A stretch of DNA of 64,000 nt from Bacillota bacterium (GCA_023397675.1 JAEWTV010000139.1:223781-287780), one strand, 5' to 3'. Numbered from the stretch's first letter, positions 44,202-52,629 are shown. Numbers and translations are program-made. Notes: a model not told the origin generated them from the sequence alone.

Positions 44202-45002
44202 ATGCAGAAATTGATTAATGTTCTGCTGGTCGATGATAATGCAGAGTTCATTGAATTTTTACATGACATTTTAATCAATACGAAGGACATAAAAATACAG
44301 GGTATTGCTTATGACGGATATGAAGGGCTTCAAATGATAGATAAGTTCAAACCTGATGTTGTTGTTCTTGATATGATTATGCCAAACCTTGACGGTATTG
44401 GAGTGCTGGAAAGGCTTAAAGAAAATGAAGGCAAAAAACCTTCTGTTATTATCCTTTCAGCAGTAGGACAGGATACCTTGATTCAAAAAACAATAGAACT
44501 TGGTGCTGAGTATTATATGGTGAAGCCGGTTAACGTTGACAGCCTTCTCTCCAGAATAAGACAGGTTTATCATGAAAACTATACATACTTGTATACTGAA
44601 AAAAATGATTTTAGTGATATGAAGCTTATGGAAAATGCAGGTTATGAAAATGATGTAGAATCCCAGATATCAAAGTTTCTTAAAAGTGTCGGGATACCTG
44701 CACATATGACCGGTTATCAATATTTGCGTGAAGCTTTGGTGCAGGTGCTTTCAAGCAAAAGTAAGATGTTTAAATCGGTAACTAAAACCTTATATCCAGA
44801 AATAGCTGAAAAGTTCAGTACTAGTTCACAAAAGGTGGAACGTTCAATACGAAATTCCATAGAAAGCGCATGGGAAAGGGGAAACAAGGATTTTATAGAT
44901 AAAATCTTCGGTCACAGCAATAAAGGGAGACCAACCAATTCGGAATTTATTGCGACTGCAGCAGAGAAAATCAGATTTGCAAACAGTAAAAAAGCTATTT
45001 AA
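44202..45002 (+). CDS. spo0A: Sporulation master regulator Spo0A
   Basis: A 266-residue response regulator. The receiver has LLVDDN, the phosphorylation site D57 (VVVLDMIMP) and the switch lysine in YYMVKPV. The C-terminal domain matches Spo0A: VGIPAHMTGYQYLREAL, TKTLYPEIAEKF and the recognition helix SSQKVERSIRNSIESAW. Phosphorylated Spo0A starts sporulation and solvent or biofilm programmes. AGGAGTG stands before the ATG. It is monocistronic with its own terminator. A loose 0A-box-like TGTCAAA is at 44050-44056, which might allow self-control. Confidence 0.97.
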   Translation: MQKLINVLLVDDNAEFIEFLHDILINTKDIKIQGIAYDGYEGLQMIDKFKPDVVVLDMIMPNLDGIGVLERLKENEGKKPSVIILSAVGQDTLIQKTIELGAEYYMVKPVNVDSLLSRIRQVYHENYTYLYTEKNDFSDMKLMENAGYENDVESQISKFLKSVGIPAHMTGYQYLREALVQVLSSKSKMFKSVTKTLYPEIAEKFSTSSQKVERSIRNSIESAWERGNKDFIDKIFGHSNKGRPTNSEFIATAAEKIRFANSKKAI

Positions 45003-45006
45003 AGCA

Positions 45007-45039
45007 AGTAAAAAAGCCCTCTTAAGAGGGCTTTTTTGA
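45007..45039. terminator. Bidirectional terminator between spo0A and hup
   Basis: AAAAAGCCCTCTT pairs with AAGAGGGCTTTTTT with almost no loop. T-runs on both strands allow it to end spo0A and the converging HU gene. Confidence 0.92.
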
Positions 45040-45048
45040 TGCAAATTA

Positions 45049-45327
45049 TTATTTCTTGTTTACTATGTCCTTCAAACCCTTACCAGCCTTGAATACTGGA
45101 GCGTTTGATGCTGGAATAGTGATTTCTTTCTTAGTCTGAGGATTTCTACCTTTTCTAGCAGCCCTTTTTCTAACTTCGAAAGTTCCGAAACCAACAAGAA
45201 CAACTTTATCGCCCTTCTTAAGAGTATCCTCTACAGATGCAATTAAAGCATTGAGAGCAGCTTCGCTGTTCTTCTTGTTCAGTCCTGATTTAGATGCAAT
45301 TGAGTTTACCAAATCTGTCTTATTCAT
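45049..45327 (-). CDS. hup: HU family DNA-binding protein
   Basis: A 92-residue histone-like protein. KTDLVNSIASKSGLNKKN, GFGTFEVRKRAARKGRNPQT and KEITIPASNAPVFKAGK are the standard HU segments, including the DNA-intercalating arm with its proline. It bends and compacts DNA as a dimer. The start at 45327 is preferred over an ATG two codons upstream because AGGAGG is only two bases from the latter. A good promoter lies just upstream. Confidence 0.96.
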   Translation of the reverse strand: MNKTDLVNSIASKSGLNKKNSEAALNALIASVEDTLKKGDKVVLVGFGTFEVRKRAARKGRNPQTKKEITIPASNAPVFKAGKGLKDIVNKK

Positions 45328-45360
45328 GTACATAACCTCCTAAATTTGGAATTCGACATT

Positions 45361-45389
45361 ATTTTATAATGAAAGTCGCACCAAGTCAA
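45361..45389 (-). promoter_or_regulatory. Promoter of the HU gene
   Basis: On the minus strand TTGACT (45389-45384) and TAAAAT (45366-45361) are 17 bases apart, just upstream of the AGGAGG site of hup. Confidence 0.7.
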
Positions 45390-45521
45390 GCTTTTACAAA
45401 CAAATTAGTCTTGAAGCACTATATTTTTAAGTATTTATAAGATTAAGGTTGATTTTACCGTTAAAAAAGTATATAATTATATACTTTTGTTTCCCAAATC
45501 CTCTCAACACCTACAGCTATC

Positions 45522-45908
45522 TCATGTTTGAGGTATAATACAAATTTCAACATCCGGCAAAATATTTTGTAATTCGTCGAAAAAATTACTTTCCTGTCTA
45601 GTATCTGGAGATGCACCCATTATAATGATTCCTATGTTGTTTTTTTCAGCGAATTCAGCAATCGTATCAGCTATTGTATCTGATTTTATCACTGTCATAT
45701 TGGCCCCTGCTGTTTTTGATATTTTAAAAAGGTATTCCAACGCTTCGCCTTCTTTGTCGTTATCAAGAAAATTCCAATTATTTTTGGCTACATGAAGAAC
45801 AAATAATTCACTTTCGGGGTCTTTTCTATAATCATCCGAACTTACTATAAGCCTCTCACATGTTTTTTGCTGCGTTACACAAACTAGAACGTTTCTTAAT
45901 GCTTTCAA
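45522..45908 (-). CDS. Universal stress protein-like (Usp/KdpD-type) domain protein
   Basis: A 128-residue single-domain protein. The opening KALRNVLVCVTQQKTCERLI, a later FVLHVAK and the IIIMGAS segment fit the alpha/beta fold of the Usp family, close to the KdpD-associated subgroup. The usual G-x2-G-x9-G-S nucleotide loop is incomplete, so ATP binding is doubtful. TTG 45908 is chosen as start because GGAAGGGAG stands 8 bases before it; an upstream ATG has no ribosome binding site. Function unknown. Confidence 0.75.
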   Translation of the reverse strand: MKALRNVLVCVTQQKTCERLIVSSDDYRKDPESELFVLHVAKNNWNFLDNDKEGEALEYLFKISKTAGANMTVIKSDTIADTIAEFAEKNNIGIIIMGASPDTRQESNFFDELQNILPDVEICIIPQT

Positions 45909-46127
45909 TAATATGTCTCCCTTCCTGTATGATGGTTTTTTAAAATAAACCATATTATTATTATATCAGATTATTATTGAATAGGCCTAATAGTGGTGGA
46001 AATATTTATATAATATCTATTGTACCTTACAGATATAAGGCTTACGTCTATTGATTTTTGTTTTTAAGTATATTAAAATTCTAAATGTTGCTTGTGTTAT
46101 ATAATTAAGCTTAATTGTGGGGGATTT

Positions 46128-46970
46128 ATGAAAACCATACATGTTGAAGAAATCATTAACTCGGTAGAAAAACTTTGTATAGAGGCTAATTACTATCTTA
46201 ACAATGATATCCTTGAAGCTTTAAAGAAAGGAAGCGCTGTTGAGGAGTCTCAGATAGGGAAAAACATACTTTCAAGCCTTATTGAAAACGCTGAAATTGC
46301 AAGGCAAAAGCAAAAGGCTATATGCCAGGATACCGGAATGGCAGTAATGTTTGTTTCTTTGGGCCAGGATGTGCATATAGAGGGCGGAAGCATTACGGAG
46401 GCAATAAATGAAGGTGTAAGACGCGGTTATAAAAAAGGATACCTTAGAGCATCAATAGTTGCAGATCCGATAAACAGGGTAAATACAGGAGATAATACAC
46501 CTGCTGTAATACATTATGATATCGCTGAGGGCGACAAACTTAAAATCACCATTGCTCCCAAGGGTTTTGGAAGCGAAAATATGAGCAGATTAAAGATGTT
46601 AAAGCCATCAGATGGGATTGAAGGTGTTAAAAATTTCATTATAGAGACTGTAGACATTGCAGGTCCCAACCCTTGCCCGCCAATAGTTGTTGGAGTAGGA
46701 ATAGGCGGCAACATGGAAAAATCGGCTTTGCTTGCAAAAAAAGCGCTTTTAAGACCTCTTAATAACAGGAATAATGTTGAATACGTAAAAAACCTTGAAA
46801 TAGAGATGCTTGAGAAAATAAACAATCTTGGGATAGGTCCATCTGGGTTGGGAGGCAGGGTAACTGCCCTGGCAGTTAACATTGATGTTTACCCGACTCA
46901 TATAGCAGGACTACCCGTCTCAGTTAATATCAACTGTCATGCAACCAGGCATGCCGAAGTAGAACTGTAG
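46128..46970 (+). CDS. Fumarate hydratase, alpha subunit (class I, Fe-S)
   Basis: A 280-residue protein matching the N-terminal domain of class I fumarases and tartrate dehydratases. It carries KAICQDTGMAVMF (cluster cysteine C74 region), GSENMSRLKML and PNPCPPIVVGVGIGG, with the other cluster cysteines. With the beta subunit it interconverts fumarate and malate. ATG 46128 after GGGGGAT is preferred; an upstream ATG would add 12 residues without support. The beta gene follows after 28 bases. As an oxygen-sensitive [4Fe-4S] enzyme it fits an anaerobe. Confidence 0.94.
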   Translation: MKTIHVEEIINSVEKLCIEANYYLNNDILEALKKGSAVEESQIGKNILSSLIENAEIARQKQKAICQDTGMAVMFVSLGQDVHIEGGSITEAINEGVRRGYKKGYLRASIVADPINRVNTGDNTPAVIHYDIAEGDKLKITIAPKGFGSENMSRLKMLKPSDGIEGVKNFIIETVDIAGPNPCPPIVVGVGIGGNMEKSALLAKKALLRPLNNRNNVEYVKNLEIEMLEKINNLGIGPSGLGGRVTALAVNIDVYPTHIAGLPVSVNINCHATRHAEVEL

Positions 46971-46998
46971 TTTTAAACTTTCTTACAGGGGGAAACAA

Positions 46999-47547
46999 AT
47001 GTTATACGAAATATCAGCTCCTTTTTCAAAAGATTTGATATCCAAGCTTAAAGCCGGGGATACAGTAAAAATAAGCGGTACTATTTATACAGCACGTGAT
47101 GCCGCGCATAAAAAAATGATAGAAATGATTCAAAATGGTACTCCGCTTCCGATTGATGTAAATGGGCAGGCTATTTACTATGTAGGTCCTTGTCCGGCAA
47201 GGGAGGGGGAGGTAATTGGATCTGCAGGTCCTACTACAAGCAGCAGAATGGATGCATATGCGCCTATACTGATTGAACTGGGGCTTTCCATCATGATTGG
47301 GAAGGGCTTGAGAAACAGCGGTGTAATTGATGCGATGAAGAAATACACTTCTGTATATCTTGGAGCAATAGGAGGGGCTGGAGCCCTTATATCAGATTGT
47401 ATAACCAGCCAGGAGATTATCGCATTCCCCGAACTTGGTGCAGAGGCTTTAAGAAAGCTTACAGTTAAGGATTTTGAAACTGTTGTTATTATTGATAGCT
47501 ATGGGAATAATTTATATGAAGAAGGTAGGAAACAATTTGTTAAATAG
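46999..47547 (+). CDS. Fumarate hydratase, beta subunit (class I, Fe-S)
   Basis: A 182-residue protein equal to the C-terminal domain of class I fumarase. Conserved stretches are GTIYTARDAAHKKM, YYVGPCPAREGEVIGSAGPTTSSRMD (cut here for brevity to VGPCPA and GPTTSSRMD) and GKGLRNSGVIDAMKKY. It completes the hydro-lyase with the alpha subunit and provides substrate-binding residues. GGGGG stands before the ATG. The two genes form one operon. Confidence 0.94.
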   Translation: MLYEISAPFSKDLISKLKAGDTVKISGTIYTARDAAHKKMIEMIQNGTPLPIDVNGQAIYYVGPCPAREGEVIGSAGPTTSSRMDAYAPILIELGLSIMIGKGLRNSGVIDAMKKYTSVYLGAIGGAGALISDCITSQEIIAFPELGAEALRKLTVKDFETVVIIDSYGNNLYEEGRKQFVK

Positions 47548-47712
47548 GTAGCGACAACTATTATTTTTTTAGAAACTCAATATATATAAAAATCCAATTA
47601 TGTTGTATAATAATTATGTTTGAGATTTATTTTGGTCTTTATAGTAATAAGCAGCAGGCTTTTTACTTATAAACATTAAATAAATTACACTATAATAAAT
47701 GGAGGTGCACTT

Positions 47713-47922
47713 ATGCAAAAGGTTACACCGGATATGATTATTGCCGATATCATCCAAATTGACAGAGGAACTATTCCGATATTAATGAATGCAGGCATGC
47801 ATTGCCTTGGATGCCCATCAGCTTCAGGAGAAAGTCTTGAAGATGCATGTGCAGTACATGGAATAGATGCCAATAAATTAGTTGAAGATCTTAATGGCTA
47901 CCTTGAATCAATAAACAAGTAA
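47713..47922 (+). CDS. DUF1858 domain protein
   Basis: A 69-residue protein that is a single DUF1858 domain, with the cysteine motif HCLGCPSASGESLEDAC. These small proteins are often linked to hybrid-cluster proteins and disulfide or Fe-S metabolism in anaerobes, but no reaction is established. GGAGGTG stands before the ATG. It is flanked by a strong terminator and lies alone between the fumarase operon and purA. Confidence 0.9.
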   Translation: MQKVTPDMIIADIIQIDRGTIPILMNAGMHCLGCPSASGESLEDACAVHGIDANKLVEDLNGYLESINK

Positions 47923-47942
47923 TTTTGAAAGTTTATTTTGAT

Positions 47943-47983
47943 AAACTATTAAGAGGGGGCGCAGATGCCCCCTTAGTTTTTAA
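47943..47983 (+). terminator. Terminator after the DUF1858 gene
   Basis: AAACTATTAAGAGGGGGC pairs with GCCCCCTTAGTTT (internal bulge) around a GCAGAT loop, with a T-run. Confidence 0.9.
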
Positions 47984-48076
47984 TAACGGTATAAGATATC
48001 TACAGATGGTATATTTTTTTTGACTGATTCAAATTCGAACATTTATTAAGCAATTGTAAAAAATATTCGGAAAAGA

Positions 48077-48106
48077 TTGCTTTAGTGTATGTGAGTCTGG
48101 TATTAT
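48077..48106 (+). promoter_or_regulatory. Promoter of purA
   Basis: TTGCTT (48077-48082) and TATTAT (48101-48106) are 18 bases apart; TGG directly before the -10 gives an extended -10. The leader of about 80 bases shows no riboswitch I recognise. Confidence 0.5.
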
Positions 48107-48192
48107 ATTGTTGTTGCTTTTTACTTTAGAATGATAAATCAATAAATTGCAGATCTAAAAAAGCTATTTTTATAAACAGGAGGACTGGTAGT

Positions 48193-49476
48193 ATGGCTGT
48201 AAGAGTCGTTTTAGGAACTCAGTGGGGTGACGAAGGCAAAGGTAAATACATAGATATGCTTGCCGGAAATTCAGATGTAGTCGCAAGGTTTTCGGGCGGC
48301 AATAATGCAGGACATACAATAGTAGCCAATGGGGTTAAATATGCTCTTCATCTGATACCTTCAGGAATCCTGCACAAAGGTAAGACTTGTATAATCGGAA
48401 ACGGTGTTGTAATAGATCCTGCGGTTTTATTAAAAGAAATAGATGAATTGAATGAGAAGGGAATAAACACCGACGGACTTCTTATAAGTGACAGAGCACA
48501 TGTTATAATGCCTTATCACAAGGTACTTGATGAGCTTCAGGAAAATTTCCGCGGCAGTAACAGTATCGGAACCACTAAAAGAGGTATTGGTCCAGCCTAC
48601 ATGGATAAGACCGAGAGAAGCGGTATAAGGATGTGTGACCTTATTGATGAAAAGAATTTTTATAATAAAGTAAAGAACAGTCTTGAAATAAAGAATCTTA
48701 TCATTGAAAAGGTATATGGAGGCAAGGGCTTTAAACTTGAGGATATAGTTGAAGAATACCAGGCCTATGCAAAGCGTCTTAAAAAATATGTTACCGATAC
48801 GAGTGTTGTTCTCTTTAAAGCTATAGATGATGGTAAAAATGTTCTTTTTGAAGGTGCTCAGGCTACTTTTCTTGACCTGGATTTCGGAACATATCCTTAC
48901 GTTACATCATCCAATCCTACCGGGGGCGGAGTCTGCACCGGCTCGGGAATCGGGCCTAAGTATATTGATGAGGTTTATGGAGTACTTAAGGCATATACAT
49001 CAAGGGTTGGTGAAGGACCTTTCCCGACTGAACAGAATAATGAAATTGGTGACACGATTAGAGAACTGGGATGGGAGTACGGTACAACTACCGGAAGACC
49101 AAGAAGATGCGGCTGGCTTGATGCTGTAATGATTAAATATGCTGCAAGAATAAATGGACTTACCGCTCTTGCTATAAATCATGTTGATACCATAGGTAAG
49201 CTTAATAAAATAAAGCTTTGTGCAGCTTATAATAAAGATGGCGAAATAATTGACTACTTCCCGTCAAGCCTCGATGAACTTGCAAAATGTACACCTGTTT
49301 ATGAGGAGTTTGAAGGATGGACAGAGGACATATCCGGCGCAAAATCATATGATGAACTCCCACGCAATGCGAAACTTTATCTGTCAAGAATCGAAGAACT
49401 TACCGGCGTTAAAATAAAGCTGATAGGAGTAGGTAAAGACAGAGAACAGACTATAATCGTAGGAGATAAGCTTTAA
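48193..49476 (+). CDS. purA: Adenylosuccinate synthetase
   Basis: A 427-residue enzyme that joins aspartate to IMP with GTP, the first committed step to AMP. The GTP-binding GTQWGDEGKGK is at 8-18, and GNNAGHT with the catalytic His, TTKRGIGPAY and GEGPFPTE follow as expected. AGGAGG lies before the ATG. It is monocistronic, apart from other purine genes. Full length and all motifs are intact. Confidence 0.97.
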   Translation: MAVRVVLGTQWGDEGKGKYIDMLAGNSDVVARFSGGNNAGHTIVANGVKYALHLIPSGILHKGKTCIIGNGVVIDPAVLLKEIDELNEKGINTDGLLISDRAHVIMPYHKVLDELQENFRGSNSIGTTKRGIGPAYMDKTERSGIRMCDLIDEKNFYNKVKNSLEIKNLIIEKVYGGKGFKLEDIVEEYQAYAKRLKKYVTDTSVVLFKAIDDGKNVLFEGAQATFLDLDFGTYPYVTSSNPTGGGVCTGSGIGPKYIDEVYGVLKAYTSRVGEGPFPTEQNNEIGDTIRELGWEYGTTTGRPRRCGWLDAVMIKYAARINGLTALAINHVDTIGKLNKIKLCAAYNKDGEIIDYFPSSLDELAKCTPVYEEFEGWTEDISGAKSYDELPRNAKLYLSRIEELTGVKIKLIGVGKDREQTIIVGDKL

Positions 49477-49491
49477 TTAATATAAAAAACC

Positions 49492-49521
49492 TTGACATTA
49501 ATATGGTTTATGTTGTAGTAT
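49492..49521 (+). promoter_or_regulatory. Promoter of tRNA-Lys
   Basis: TTGACA (49492-49497) and TAGTAT (49516-49521) are 18 bases apart, about 50 bases before the tRNA. Confidence 0.65.
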
Positions 49522-49570
49522 ATATATCTGTGCGGCGGAGGTAACATAAATAAGTTGCCTAAGCCCCATA

Positions 49571-49647
49571 TGGACCATTAGCTCAGTTGGCAGAGCACTT
49601 GACTTTTAATCAAGGTGTCCCGCGTTCGAGTCGCGGATGGTTCACCA
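49571..49647 (+). tRNA. tRNA-Lys (anticodon UUU)
   Basis: A 77-base cloverleaf with acceptor GGACCAT/ATGGTTC, anticodon loop CTTTTAA closed by CTTGA/TCAAG, T-loop GTTCGAGTC and encoded CCA. The anticodon TTT reads lysine codons. Confidence 0.97.
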
Positions 49648-49649
49648 AT

Positions 49650-49691
49650 AAGGGATGTTCACGAATAAAAATTCGGGGACGTCCTTTTTTA
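49650..49691 (+). terminator. Terminator after tRNA-Lys
   Basis: AAGGGATGTTC-CGAAT pairs with ATTCG-GGACGTCCTT with small mismatches, followed by TTTTTT. Confidence 0.82.
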
Positions 49692-49773
49692 TTATATTTA
49701 TAAAGTAATATTACGGTTTTTGGAATCATTTTTATACACCTCTAAATACAATATTAATTGGAGGTGTGTAGAC

Positions 49774-50283
49774 ATGAAAAAAATAGCGGTTCTTTTGGTA
49801 ATTGTGTTAGCGTCAGCTTTTGTATTTGCTGGCTGTGGCAGTGGTACAACCATTGATACTGGTGATGGTAAAATAAGTATCGATGAGGAGGGCGGAAAGG
49901 TAAAACTTCAAAGCAGCGGAGGAGACTCTGAAATAGCGGTAGATACGGGTAGTGGAGTGTCTCTTCCAAAGGGTTATCCTGATGATGTGCTTCCTGTTTA
50001 TAAAGGCGGAAAAATCGTCATGTCAAGCAGAAACAAGGCAAATAGCGGTGATGGCTATACGTACAGTGTTTCTTTTACATCTAAGAAAGACCCTGCTACG
50101 ATATATGAGTATTATAAGGATATAATGAAAAATTCAGAACAATTGGGCGATTTTGCCTCAAACGGAACATATTCAATAAGCGGCAAAAAGGATGGGAGTG
50201 ATATTTCAATCCTGATAATGTCAAGTGAAGAAGATAAAAATCAACCTACTATGGCGATTCTTTCAGTAACAGCAGCTAAATAA
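49774..50283 (+). CDS. Hypothetical lipoprotein
   Basis: A 169-residue secreted protein. The signal peptide KKIAVLLVIVLASAFVFAGC ends in a lipobox with the lipid cysteine near residue 20. The mature part has a short glycine-serine-rich region and then a domain with LPKGYPDDVLPVYKGGKI and TIYEYYKDIMK, seen in several clostridial lipoproteins of unknown function. GGAGG stands 9 bases before ATG 49774. A terminator follows. Confidence 0.85.
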   Translation: MKKIAVLLVIVLASAFVFAGCGSGTTIDTGDGKISIDEEGGKVKLQSSGGDSEIAVDTGSGVSLPKGYPDDVLPVYKGGKIVMSSRNKANSGDGYTYSVSFTSKKDPATIYEYYKDIMKNSEQLGDFASNGTYSISGKKDGSDISILIMSSEEDKNQPTMAILSVTAAK

Positions 50284-50287
50284 TCAA

Positions 50288-50316
50288 GTGCCGGTTAATT
50301 AACCGGCATTATTATT
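50288..50316 (+). terminator. Terminator after the lipoprotein gene
   Basis: TGCCGGTTAATTAACCGGCA is a perfect palindrome followed by TTATTATTT. Confidence 0.75.
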
Positions 50317-50358
50317 TACAAGGCATATATTGGAGAACAAAAAAATTATCATTTTCTA

Positions 50359-50387
50359 TTGACATTTTGCTCTATCGCAGATAAAAT
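50359..50387 (+). promoter_or_regulatory. Promoter of the tRNA-Glu / tRNA-Asp unit
   Basis: TTGACA (50359-50364) and TAAAAT (50382-50387) are 17 bases apart. Transcription would start about 65 bases before tRNA-Glu. Confidence 0.75.
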
Positions 50388-50459
50388 ATACTTTGTCGGT
50401 CAGCACGGTACCTTAATCGATACTTGTAAGATCGATATTTTTATCATACTTTATAGTAT

Positions 50460-50535
50460 GGCCCGTTGGTCAAGTGGCCTAAGACACCGCCCTTTCACGG
50501 CGGCTACAGGGGTTCGAATCCCCTACGGGTCACCA
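50460..50535 (+). tRNA. tRNA-Glu (anticodon UUC)
   Basis: A 76-base tRNA with acceptor GGCCCGT/ACGGGTC, anticodon stem CCGCC/GGCGG with TTC in the loop, T-loop GTTCGAATC and encoded CCA. Confidence 0.97.
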
Positions 50536-50570
50536 CATATTAATTGGCAAAACAATTGTCAATTAAATAT

Positions 50571-50647
50571 GGCCTGGTAGTTCAGTTGGTTAGAATGCCA
50601 GCCTGTCACGCTGGAGGTCGAGGGTTCGAGCCCCTTCCAGGTCGCCA
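50571..50647 (+). tRNA. tRNA-Asp (anticodon GUC)
   Basis: A 77-base tRNA with acceptor GGCCTGG/CCAGGTC, anticodon stem CCAGC/GCTGG with GTC in the loop, T-loop GTTCGAGCC and encoded CCA. It shares a transcript with tRNA-Glu. Confidence 0.97.
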
Positions 50648-50651
50648 AGGA

Positions 50652-50684
50652 AAAAGCTCTTGTGAAAAACAAGAGCTTTTTTTA
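50652..50684 (+). terminator. Terminator after tRNA-Asp
   Basis: AAAGCTCTTG pairs with CAAGAGCTTT around a TGAAAAA loop and leads into TTTT. Confidence 0.92.
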
Positions 50685-50714
50685 TGCCTAAAAACAGGTT
50701 GGGGCTCGAACCCT

Positions 50715-50921
50715 TTATTTTTTCATTTCAGACTCACTTTCAAAGAATTTGCAAATAAGCAAATAAGCAATGTCATATTCCTGAAGCTCATCAGCGTGTT
50801 TTACAGGATCTTTAAAGAACTCTGTCGTAAGGCTTAGCATTGAACTGTGATTCTTCTTATAGGCTGTATATAAAAGAATAGTATCGCTACTATCATTAAT
50901 ACTTATTGTATCGCCGAAGGT
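50715..50921 (-). pseudogene. Orphan 3' gene fragment
   Basis: On the minus strand a frame of 68 codons is open from just after a TGA at 50924-50922 to a TAA at 50717-50715. The product looks protein-like (DTISINDSSDTILLYTAYKK, then PVKHADELQEYDIAYLLICKF) but has no start codon with a ribosome binding site at its beginning; the only internal ATG leaves 40 residues. It appears to be the end of a lost gene whose 5' part was deleted or replaced. I do not recognise the family. Confidence 0.4.
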
Positions 50922-51025
50922 TCATGTTAGTTAAATGTTTACAAATAATTTTATGAAAAGTAATTTTATGTTTGTTATAATAGTAAATAGTACTTAGTAT
51001 ATTTATAAGTGGGGGTTTCCAAATA

Positions 51026-51550
51026 ATGATCCTTTCAGGAAAAGAAATTCAAAACAGGCTTGGAAAAGATATTTTTATTGAACCTTTTAGTACAAATCAG
51101 CTAAATCCAAACAGCTACAATTTAAAGCTCTACAATGAATTACTTGTCTATGAAGATGAATTACTGGACATGAAAAAGGAAAATAAAGCAAAGACATTAA
51201 TTATTCCTGATGGAGGCCTTGTTTTGGAGCCTAATAAACTTTATCTTGGACGTACTATTGAATATACAAGGACTGAGAATCATGTTCCAATGCTTGAAGG
51301 AAGATCTTCTATTGGACGTCTGGGGCTATTTATTCATGTAACTGCAGGTTTTGGCGATGTTGGTTTTGCAGGTTATTGGACATTGGAGATTTACTGTATT
51401 CAACCGATAAAAATTTATTCTGACATTGAAATTTGCCAGATTTATTACCACTCCATTGAAGGGGATTACAATAAATATATCAGCGGGAAGTATCAGAATA
51501 ATTCTGGTATACAACCTAGTCTATTATTTAAGGACTTTGAGGATAAGTAG
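51026..51550 (+). CDS. dcd: dCTP deaminase
   Basis: A 174-residue trimeric-type enzyme of the dCTP deaminase / dUTPase fold. Conserved features are NSYNLKL near the start, EGRSSIGRLGLFIHVTAG with the catalytic glutamate-type region (cut here as EGRSSIGRLG), and GFAGYWTLEI. It deaminates dCTP to dUTP for dTTP synthesis. GGGGG stands before the ATG. The C-terminal KYQNNSGIQPS lid is present. Confidence 0.93.
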   Translation: MILSGKEIQNRLGKDIFIEPFSTNQLNPNSYNLKLYNELLVYEDELLDMKKENKAKTLIIPDGGLVLEPNKLYLGRTIEYTRTENHVPMLEGRSSIGRLGLFIHVTAGFGDVGFAGYWTLEIYCIQPIKIYSDIEICQIYYHSIEGDYNKYISGKYQNNSGIQPSLLFKDFEDK

Positions 51551-51561
51551 GTGAGGAGAAA

Positions 51562-51996
51562 ATGCATCAAATGCTGATAAGAAATGTGCTACCATCAGAT
51601 TATGAAGATATTTCGGAATTGAATATGCAATTGGGTTATTCAAATCCAAAGGAAAAAGTTAAAGGGAGAATAGAGCACATATTAACGAATACAAGAGATA
51701 TAATACTTGTTGCAGAGATACATGGAAAGATTATTGGATATATTCATGCAAGCCCATACGAACTGCTTTTTAATGATTCGCTCCTGAATTTGTTGGGCTT
51801 TGTTGTTAAACAGGATCATAGAGGGACAGGCGTCGGACATAGATTAATTACAGAACTGGAAAGTGTGGCTAAAAAGTCGGGTTTTTCCGGAATAAGGCTT
51901 ACATCGGGGTCGGACCGTACAGAAGCCCACAAATTCTATAATAACCACGGATATTTATTTAAGAAGGATCAAAAGAATTTTACAAAATATTTTTAA
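51562..51996 (+). CDS. GNAT family N-acetyltransferase
   Basis: A 144-residue acetyltransferase. Motif A, the acetyl-CoA-binding loop, is visible as VVKQDHRGTGVGHRLITELE near residue 92-110, with GFSGIRLTSGSDRTEAHKFYNNHGY after it (the typical terminal strand and helix). AGGAG lies before the ATG, 11 bases after dcd, so they may be co-transcribed. The acceptor is unknown. Confidence 0.88.
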   Translation: MHQMLIRNVLPSDYEDISELNMQLGYSNPKEKVKGRIEHILTNTRDIILVAEIHGKIIGYIHASPYELLFNDSLLNLLGFVVKQDHRGTGVGHRLITELESVAKKSGFSGIRLTSGSDRTEAHKFYNNHGYLFKKDQKNFTKYF

Positions 51997-52032
51997 GTAT
52001 TCAGGATTTAATAATATTGTCAGGAGGGTCAA

Positions 52033-52173
52033 ATGGAAGTAGTTTTTTATTGGATTATTGGAGCGGCAGCTTTTTTTAGTGTCCTCTTTATTATTATTAG
52101 GTCTGCAGTGACTGAAGGGGTCTTAGATGCATTAAAGGAGTATGACAAGATTAAGAAAGAGGAACAACAATAG
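52033..52173 (+). CDS. Small single-pass membrane protein, 46 residues
   Basis: A 46-residue frame with a strong AGGAGGG 4 bases before the ATG. The first half is one hydrophobic helix (VVFYWIIGAAAFFSVLFIII) and the second is a charged helix (DALKEYDKIKKEEQQ). It sits between two GNAT genes with short spacers, 12 bases before the next start, so it is very likely translated. Function unknown; it may be a membrane anchor or regulator. Confidence 0.7.
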   Translation: MEVVFYWIIGAAAFFSVLFIIIRSAVTEGVLDALKEYDKIKKEEQQ

Positions 52174-52185
52174 CAGGAGGCAATA

Positions 52186-52629
52186 ATGGACATTATAGAG
52201 GCGTCTGTATTGGATGCACAAGAAATACTCTCTCTTCAAAAGCTTTGCTATTTAAGTGAAGCTGAAATTTATAACGACTTTAAAATTCCACCTCTAACCC
52301 AAAGCCTGGATGATATAATAAAGGAATTTGATAATTACAAGTTTTACAAAGTTACTGACGGTAGTAGAATGGTGGGCTCTGTCAGGGCTGCTGTTAATGG
52401 AGACACCTGCACTATTTACAAGCTGATAGTACATCCTGACTATCAAAACAAGGGAATTGGGTCAAGCCTTATTAGAAAGGTAGAAGAGTCCTTTTGTAAT
52501 AAAAGATTCGAGATTTTTACAGGCCACAAAAGTGAAAAAAATCTATACCTGTACCAGAAGATGGGGTATAAGATATTTAAGAAGGAAAAGCTGACTGGCG
52601 ATATTGATATGCTGTATCTGGCAAAATGA
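52186..52629 (+). CDS. GNAT family N-acetyltransferase
   Basis: A 147-residue acetyltransferase; motif A is LIVHPDYQNKGIGSSLIRKVEE near residues 83-102 (cut here as VHPDYQNKGIGSSLI). The end, GHKSEKNLYLYQKMGYKIF, is the usual GNAT terminal segment. GCAGGAGG stands before the ATG. It is only distantly similar to the GNAT at 51562-51996, so the two are not a recent duplication. Substrate unknown. Confidence 0.9.
   Translation: MDIIEASVLDAQEILSLQKLCYLSEAEIYNDFKIPPLTQSLDDIIKEFDNYKFYKVTDGSRMVGSVRAAVNGDTCTIYKLIVHPDYQNKGIGSSLIRKVEESFCNKRFEIFTGHKSEKNLYLYQKMGYKIFKKEKLTGDIDMLYLAK

Noticed and set aside
50544..50837. 97-codon open frame on the plus strand over tRNA-Asp
   Set aside because: It covers the tRNA gene and its terminator, so the frame is accidental.
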